Assembly: GCA_031411495.1 (NCBI GenBank)
Contig: JANOBD010000037.1
Coordinates: forward strand, 1 to 30,207
Direction: 5' to 3'
DNA from: JANOBD01 sp031411495
Lineage (GTDB): Bacteria; Planctomycetota; Phycisphaerae; Tepidisphaerales; Tepidisphaeraceae
DNA length: 30,207 nt
In this document: positions 25,201 to 30,207 of the stretch, in pieces
How positions within the stretch are numbered: position 1 is the stretch's first letter
Layout of the letters: the number at the start of each line of letters is the position of its first letter
Notes under the pieces: model-generated
Told to the model about the DNA's origin: nothing
Seen by the model: only the letters and a program-made list of their open reading frames with translations
Database searches by the model: none
Made by a program: the position numbers and the translations under genes

Positions 25201-25870
25201 CGCGGCGATCATCCTGCCCAGCGCCGGCAACGACAACGTGAGCGTAAACACCGACGGCCTGTTCCAGGCGAACGCCGTCCTGCAGTTCACCCAGCGCATC
25301 GGCATCCTCAGCGGCGGCGCGAACGGACGTGCGAGCATCGGCGGCGATGTGAACACCACGCTCACCGTCCTCTCGCTCAATCTCGCCAGCACGGCAAGGC
25401 TCGACATCGGCCGCTCGAACTTCGTCGTCGATTACATCGGTCCGAGCGTGATCAGCTCGGTTTCGAACCTGGTCAAGAGCGGCTTCGCGAACGGTGCGTG
25501 GAACGGCCCGGGAATCGTGAGCTCCGCGGCCGCCGCTGACGTACGCACGGCCGTCGGCTACGCGGATGCGAGCGCGATCTATGCCACCTTCCCCGCGGAC
25601 TTCCACGGCCAACTGGTCGATAGCACATCGATCCTCGTGAGCTACACGCTCAAGGGCGACACCAACCTGAGCCGCTCGGTGACGTTCGACGATCTGCTCG
25701 CCTTGGCGCAGAACTACGGCGTTAACAGCGGTGCGATCTGGTCCCAAGGCGACTTTGACTACAACAACGCCGTCAACTTCGCCGACCTGCTCAGCCTGGC
25801 GCAGAACTACAACGTGCCGCTGCTTGAGTCCGCGATTGGCTCGCGTATCGCGAAGGACGTGCTGGCTTGA
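22205..25870 (+). CDS. Large secreted Ca-binding-repeat protein with dockerin-like C-terminus
   Basis: The 1221-residue protein opens with a basic leader and AVEAVERRTMLA, the L-E-x-R-x-L-L-S-A-like motif at the start of many planctomycete exoproteins. Residues ~120-185 are RTX-type Ca-binding nonapeptides (GGxGxDxLxG...). Three modules of ~205 residues follow from about 298, 512 and 715; each contains WNPGDGSD, EGQA, SANGGRVRFTRDV and a DVExIDxxxLGG core. A partial copy starts near 178. The end has two dockerin-like Ca-loops, GDTNLSRSVTFDDLLALAQNYG and GDFDYNNAVNFADLLSLAQNYN. No PEP-CTERM tail is present. It is probably an adhesive or matrix-binding surface protein. GAGGCG before the ATG is a plausible ribosome site. 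Confidence 0.85.
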   Translation: MRIQPARSLPRLSSSLTARRRQSVRAAVEAVERRTMLAVTASFVASSGVLSVIGDSLDNPITLSRDAAGTILVNGGAVPVVGGPATVANTSLLQVFGQDGNDTITLSEVNGALPASNLFGGAANDVITGGSGADQLFGQAGNDVLLGKGGVDLLFGGSDNDVLTGGTGDDQSSGETGDDRMVWNPGEGTDLNEGGDGIDTTEVNGGNGAEQFTTTANGTRVRFDRVTPAPFSLDIGTTENLVVNCNGGDDSFTAGNGLATLISITADGGAGNDSITGGDGADILLGGDGNDLVVGGRGNDVAFLGAGDDTFVWNPGDGSDVVEGQANNDRMLFNGANVNENTSVSANGGRVRFTRDVANITMDLNDVEAIDLKSLGGADTTTLTDLSGTDLVAYNVDLASPAGSGAGDGAADSVIVNGTNLADVVTVTGAGTSYSVAGLAATLNVTGSEGANDHLTINTLAGNDSVAANVLPAGVVGLSVDGAADNDTILDGAGADQLIGGDGNDFIDGNQGNDVAFLGANDDTFQWDPGDGSDIVEGQAGADKMVFNGSNAAENIDVSANGGRVRFSRDVGAILMDLDDVERIDFNALGGIDGMTVNDLSGTDLAAVNLDLKASAGGSDGQADSVVVNGTQGNDTIGVAGSAAGVSVTGLQVAVSILNTDPALDALTINALGLDDTIDASGLAAGALKLTENGGSGVDLLVGSAGDDVLAGGTSNDVVLAGNGNDTMPWNPGDGSDTDEGQAGEDVLLFNGANITENIGISANGGRVRFTRDVANIVMDVNGVERIDFNALGGADNITVNSLLGTDLTSVNLDLASTVGGTSGDGAADTVNVNGSNGVDVLGLTGDNVTGVHASLSGLAVNVRGHEPANDRFNFNLLAGTDVVTLGAIQGISGTLMNFNLSASSAGDGAADTFTIPFTSAADSIGVTDAAVGTNITGGPASISVANADANDVIKLLAGAGGDFITINQNGSAGSVRQVQVDGGTELDSINVANTAADGAAIILPSAGNDNVSVNTDGLFQANAVLQFTQRIGILSGGANGRASIGGDVNTTLTVLSLNLASTARLDIGRSNFVVDYIGPSVISSVSNLVKSGFANGAWNGPGIVSSAAAADVRTAVGYADASAIYATFPADFHGQLVDSTSILVSYTLKGDTNLSRSVTFDDLLALAQNYGVNSGAIWSQGDFDYNNAVNFADLLSLAQNYNVPLLESAIGSRIAKDVLA
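23097..24960 (+). repeat. Three tandem coding repeats of about 0.6 kb in the exoprotein gene
   Basis: Units begin near 23097, 23739 and 24349 (steps of 642 and 610 bases). Conserved blocks include GGCGACGG(C/T)AGCGAC and the segment encoding SANGGRVRF. The last unit is followed by less conserved sequence. They code for the modules of the protein at 22205-25870. Confidence 0.75.
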
Positions 25871-25873
25871 AAC

Positions 25874-26821
25874 TCAGGCACGTCGGCGGCGCCGCGCGAT
25901 CGCGAAGATCCCGGCGCCGCCGACGCTTGCCGGTTCCGGAACCGGCAGCCCGATGTCGGCGAGCGATGTGCCGGAATAGAGTTCATCGAAGTAATACGAC
26001 TCGAACGCATTCGCGACGGCCGGGCGGATGCCGCGGAAGTCGTAGAAATCGCTCGTGCTGAAATTGAGCGGCTGAGGGACAGTGGGCAGGACAGTTTCGG
26101 TCTGTGTCTGACTGTGCGTCGAGTCGAGTTCCGCTTCGGTGATGCCGCCGGACTTGATCGCGTTGTAGTCCGCTTCGCTGAGCGCCCAGAACGTGCCGAC
26201 GCGCGCGACGGTGCTGGCGGCGTTCACGTTGGTGAACTTCGCGATCAGCAGGTAGGTGTTGGAGTCACTGAGCGAATTGGTAGCGCTCGCGGCCGCGAGG
26301 ATGGATGAGTCGACGTTGACGCCGCCGTGATCGTTCGCGTTGCCGCTGATCGCCCAGCTCCCGAACTTGTGATAGCCGCTGACAGTTTCGACATCGTCGA
26401 TGGTCAGGCCGGCACCGAAGAGGTCGACGTTGCCGCGGTTCGTGCCCTCGCGGAAGAGGTAGCGCGTCCAGAAGGCGTCGGAGGTTCCGTTGGGAACGGC
26501 GGCCGGACGGCGGCGGATGTTCACCGTGTCGCCGAATCCCGCCGAGCTCGACGAGACGACCGAGAGCAGCGCCGAGTTCCCGGTGACAGGCAGATCGCTA
26601 AAGGTGAGCCCGGCGGCAATGGTGCCGGTGGACGTCGAGCCGTTGGTGCCCAGCTCCGAATAGCTCCAGGCATTCCCCGCAAAAAATCCGCTGCCGCCAC
26701 TCTGGCCGGCGATGGCCGCGTTGAGCGTGTAGTCGAAGTGCTCGACCACCATCGGTGATGCGCCCGCACGGAAAGCGAAGATCAGGACAGAGCACGAAAC
26801 GGCGAGCCGGCAACCCTGCAT
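25874..26821 (-). CDS. PEP-CTERM secreted protein
   Basis: The 315-residue product has a signal peptide (MQGCRLAVSCSVLIFAFRAGA), a mostly beta domain beginning VVEHFDYTLNAAIAGQSGGSGFF and a C-terminal VPEPASVGGAGIFAIARRRRRA, a textbook PEP-CTERM (PEP motif, short hydrophobic run, five Arg). The FDY...GxSGGxGF opening is common in such proteins of planctomycetes and verrucomicrobia, where the body may be a lectin-like or LamG-like sandwich. AAGGAGG stands 6 bases before this ATG, fixing the start although the frame continues upstream to 26932. Its stop is 3 bases from the stop of the large convergent exoprotein gene. Confidence 0.85.
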   Translation of the reverse strand: MQGCRLAVSCSVLIFAFRAGASPMVVEHFDYTLNAAIAGQSGGSGFFAGNAWSYSELGTNGSTSTGTIAAGLTFSDLPVTGNSALLSVVSSSSAGFGDTVNIRRRPAAVPNGTSDAFWTRYLFREGTNRGNVDLFGAGLTIDDVETVSGYHKFGSWAISGNANDHGGVNVDSSILAAASATNSLSDSNTYLLIAKFTNVNAASTVARVGTFWALSEADYNAIKSGGITEAELDSTHSQTQTETVLPTVPQPLNFSTSDFYDFRGIRPAVANAFESYYFDELYSGTSLADIGLPVPEPASVGGAGIFAIARRRRRA

Positions 26822-27018
26822 ATGCGCCTCCTTTTTCCGAACAAACCAACCAACGATCTTGGTCAATTTATAGCAGCAGTCCGATGATCGCAAATTCACG
26901 CATGCCGCATCATCTCGGGATCTTGAGAGCAATTTTCGATTTTTGTAGGAAATCTACCAAACAGTGCTAAGTTGTCCGCTTCACAGTAATGTCATTTTTA
27001 CGGCACTGACCGGAGGCG
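26822..27018. promoter_or_regulatory. AT-richer divergent promoter region of two PEP-CTERM genes
   Basis: About 200 bases, visibly AT-richer than the surroundings, separate two divergent exported-protein genes with strong ribosome sites on both sides. On the minus strand TATAAA (about 26866-26871) could be a -10 element for the gene at 25874. No operator is recognised. The region may hold one shared control point. Confidence 0.4.
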
Positions 27019-27714
27019 ATGATGCGGGCTTACTTTCTAGCGTGTTCTGTTTCTCTCGCGATGACGAGCATCGCGAATGCCGCCATCACCAACGGCGATT
27101 TCGAGACCGGCACGATCGCCGGCTGGTCGAGTGTCGGCTCCGCGTCGGCCAAGACCGCCGCCCTGGGCGTCACGCCGACCGACGGCACGTTCATGGGCTA
27201 CATCGAATCGACCGGCAACTTCACCGCCGGCGCACCCGCCGTCATCGCGGGGCTCGGCGTCTCCGGCGCCAGCGTGCTCGGCCTCGGACAAGGCCCGCCG
27301 ACCAACGGCTCGGGCATCTACCAATCCATCTCCGTGTCGGCCGGACAGACGCTCACCTTCAACTGGAACTTCCTCACCGACGAACTCGACCAGGACCCGC
27401 AGTACAACGACTTCACCTTCTTCGAAGTCGATGGAACGCCCTTCCTGCTCGCCAGCCGTAACGCCAGCACCTACAACATCGTCTCGCCGCCTCCTGGGTT
27501 CGACGGGCAGACCGGATGGGCCGGCTATAGCTATCTCTTCACCTCCGGCGGTTCGCACACGATCGGCTTTGCGGTATTCAATGAAGTCGATGCCGGACAC
27601 AATTCGGTGCTGCTGATGGATTCGTTCCTCCTCTCGAACGTTCCAGAACCGTGCACGGCACTGCTGGGAACACTTGTCGCAGTACCGCGGCGCAGACGTT
27701 CGATTCAGGCCTGA
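27019..27714 (+). CDS. PEP-CTERM secreted protein
   Basis: The 231-residue protein has a signal peptide cut after SIANA, followed by ITNGDFETGTIAGWSSVGSA, the opening strand of a carbohydrate-binding-like sandwich. It ends NVPEPCTALLGTLVAVPRRRRSIQA, a PEP-CTERM tail. The body contains FNWNFLTDELDQDPQYNDFTFFEVDG, a Ca-binding-like loop of CBM4/choice-of-anchor domains. It is probably exported and processed by an exosortase. CCGGAGG before tandem ATGs (27019, 27022) leaves the exact start open by one residue. The next gene starts 5 bases after the stop. Confidence 0.85.
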   Translation: MMRAYFLACSVSLAMTSIANAAITNGDFETGTIAGWSSVGSASAKTAALGVTPTDGTFMGYIESTGNFTAGAPAVIAGLGVSGASVLGLGQGPPTNGSGIYQSISVSAGQTLTFNWNFLTDELDQDPQYNDFTFFEVDGTPFLLASRNASTYNIVSPPPGFDGQTGWAGYSYLFTSGGSHTIGFAVFNEVDAGHNSVLLMDSFLLSNVPEPCTALLGTLVAVPRRRRSIQA

Positions 27715-27719
27715 TCGCG

Positions 27720-28403
27720 ATGCAGATGTTCGCAGACAGCCTCTGGCGGACCGTCGACGCGGTGAACGAAGCGATCTTCTTCGGCACCAAGTTGTCGCCC
27801 GCCGAGCGAAGCGCGGCCGCCAGGCTGATCGCCTCGCGCCAAGGCCTTGCGGGTTCGTACGCGGAGACGTTTCGCGGTTTCGATGCCGAGTTCAAAACCG
27901 GCATCCAGCTTTTTACCGGCGAACGGATCGTCTCGGCCTCGGCCCGGCACATTCTCGGCGAGGAGTGCTGCCGCGCCCTTCGGCTGCTGAAGGTTCGCGA
28001 CGGCGAAGCGAGCGCTGCGCTGAAGCGCGCGGATCTTGGCCTGCGCAGATGCATGGACTATCAGGCCTCTCTCGGACGCGACATCGGCTGGTTCTGCTGC
28101 GGCAAGTGCAGCGTCGGCATGTGGCGCAACGTGCTCGCCGGCGGGCTCGATCACCAGGAGAAGCGTCTCGAGCGCGGTGTGATGATTCTGAAGAGACATC
28201 GCGACGCCCGGCACGGCTGGAAGCGATTCCCGTTCTGGTACACCGTCCTCGCGCTCGCCGAGATGAAGTCGGCATCCGCTCTGGCCGAATTGAAACACGC
28301 CGCTACCGTACTCGAGCGGACCGCCAAATCCAAAGCCAGGCCGGGAACCTTCGCAGCGCGGCGACACACACTCGCCGAGCGCGCGCTGGCGTTGATCGGA
28401 TGA
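27720..28403 (+). CDS. Hypothetical helical protein with conserved Cys/Trp motif
   Basis: Starting at ATG 27720, 5 bases after the preceding stop, the protein has about 228 residues, mostly alpha-helical. The middle has GRDIGWFCCGKCSVGMWRN, three Cys in a short span that may bind a metal or form disulfides, followed by LERGVMILKRHRDARHGWKRFPFWYTVLALAEM. The tight spacing suggests cotranscription with the PEP-CTERM gene, but the protein has no signal peptide. No family is recognised. Confidence 0.6.
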   Translation: MQMFADSLWRTVDAVNEAIFFGTKLSPAERSAAARLIASRQGLAGSYAETFRGFDAEFKTGIQLFTGERIVSASARHILGEECCRALRLLKVRDGEASAALKRADLGLRRCMDYQASLGRDIGWFCCGKCSVGMWRNVLAGGLDHQEKRLERGVMILKRHRDARHGWKRFPFWYTVLALAEMKSASALAELKHAATVLERTAKSKARPGTFAARRHTLAERALALIG

Positions 28404-28561
28404 TCCCGGGGGCAACTCTTCTGCTGCGCGGCGCTGTTACCACGCTGATTTTGCAGTTCTCGCGATCGCCTTTCAGATCAGGCATCGCGCCAAACCCCGA
28501 CGTGTGACGCTTGAGCGATGAGCTTTCGCGACCGCGCAAGGATCGCGTCTTCGGAACCGGA

Positions 28562-29104
28562 TCAATACTTCTTGAACAGATCGGCGAGGAAAAACAGCGT
28601 CACCGCGATCCCGGCGACACAGATCAACACTGCCGCGACAACACGGGCACGGAGCCTGAGATCGCGCTCGTGGCTTTGGGAAACCGCGAGGTAAGCCAGG
28701 TAGATCGCGTATCCGTAGAGGGCCAGGGAGATGAACGCGCCGATGGGATGCAGCACGACGACGAGCCAGCCGATGATGCTGGTCACGACCGACTTGAACG
28801 AGAGCTTGCGGCCGGGATCCTCGATGATGGGTTCGAAGACGAAGGGGTCGGAAGCCTCGACGGGCACTTCGAGCAGGTCCAGCGCACGGTGCAGGAAATC
28901 AGCCGGGACATAGATTTCGACGCCCGCGCCGCCGCCGGCATGGATCGATCCACCGGAGAAGACATCCTGTTCACCCAGAATGCAGGGGATGCCGGCGGAT
29001 TCGAGATGCGCGCGGGCGATGTTGGCTTCCACAAGGTTCCCCAGCCGTTTGAGAAGCACCGGCGGGCCGAACTCGGGACGGAATTGGATCTCGGAATCGA
29101 CCAT
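28562..29104 (-). CDS. DUF2007-type putative signal-transducing protein with two membrane regions
   Basis: Residues ~15-80 (PVLLKRLGNLVEANIARAHLESAGIPCILGEQ ... GVEIYVPADFLHRALDLLE) follow the DUF2007 pattern, a small alpha/beta domain of unknown ligand. Hydrophobic stretches at ~106-141 and ~154-175 give two or three transmembrane helices, and the protein ends DLFKKY. Length is 180 residues with the ATG read from 29104; an ATG six codons upstream is less likely. It converges with the gene at 27720, with 158 featureless bases between. Confidence 0.7.
   Translation of the reverse strand: MVDSEIQFRPEFGPPVLLKRLGNLVEANIARAHLESAGIPCILGEQDVFSGGSIHAGGGAGVEIYVPADFLHRALDLLEVPVEASDPFVFEPIIEDPGRKLSFKSVVTSIIGWLVVVLHPIGAFISLALYGYAIYLAYLAVSQSHERDLRLRARVVAAVLICVAGIAVTLFFLADLFKKY

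Positions 29105-30207
<1,103 letters not shown>

Noticed and set aside
23318..25747. 809-codon minus-strand frame over the repeat exoprotein
   Set aside because: Mirror of the repetitive GC-rich coding sequence; its Val/Asp/Ala-rich repeats have no signal peptide or known motifs.

Overview
The window looks like chromosomal DNA from a planctomycete, probably of the Phycisphaerae (Tepidisphaera-like) side. This rests on several things seen together: GC-rich coding with many weak or absent Shine-Dalgarno sites, secreted proteins with dockerin-like pairs of the type G-D-x-N...FDDLLxLAQxYG, PEP-CTERM tails (VPEP + hydrophobic stretch + Arg cluster), an N-terminal VExVERRxML motif on a large repeat protein, lipid A synthesis (LpxK), and a 16S rRNA gene that stands alone with no 23S behind it. 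The class-level placement is inference; the 16S part at the right end would settle it.

Left end (1-3270): the tail of a dockerin/PEP-CTERM exoprotein, then a poorer-quality stretch with small, partly broken minus-strand reading frames, a divergent beta-class DNA methyltransferase with a putative helix-turn-helix N-terminus, and a detached C-terminal tail of what is probably a tyrosine recombinase. That tail is read antisense through the 3' half of a tRNA-Gly(UCC). I interpret this as the right attachment end (attR) of an old integrative element.

Housekeeping and metabolic block (3471-13870): an 11-TM-type acyltransferase-like membrane protein (-), a small Cys-rich protein (-), then a minus-strand series manC - ruvX - small HTH protein - LacD-like aldolase - PfkB kinase (9648 down to 5254). 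A MacB/LolD-type ABC ATPase (+) converges on a coiled-coil/winged-helix protein (-). A lipoprotein - gluQ - lpxK series (+) follows, with the lipoprotein stop overlapping the gluQ TTG start.

Middle (13871-21931): a 424-base gap holding hairpins, one of which is a good minus-strand terminator; a 971-residue lipoprotein with a putative glycoside-hydrolase-like (DUF4091-type) region and a CBM9-like C-terminus; a 42-residue membrane protein; hslU without hslV and with unusual pore and C-terminal residues; a PEGA-domain lipoprotein; a SAM methyltransferase; 6-phosphogluconolactonase; and a small membrane protein.

Right end (22205-30207): a 1221-residue Ca-binding-repeat exoprotein with three ~205-residue modules and a dockerin-like end, two divergent PEP-CTERM proteins, an unknown helical protein, a DUF2007-type membrane protein, a strong terminator, and the 3' part of a 16S rRNA gene on the minus strand, cut by the window end.
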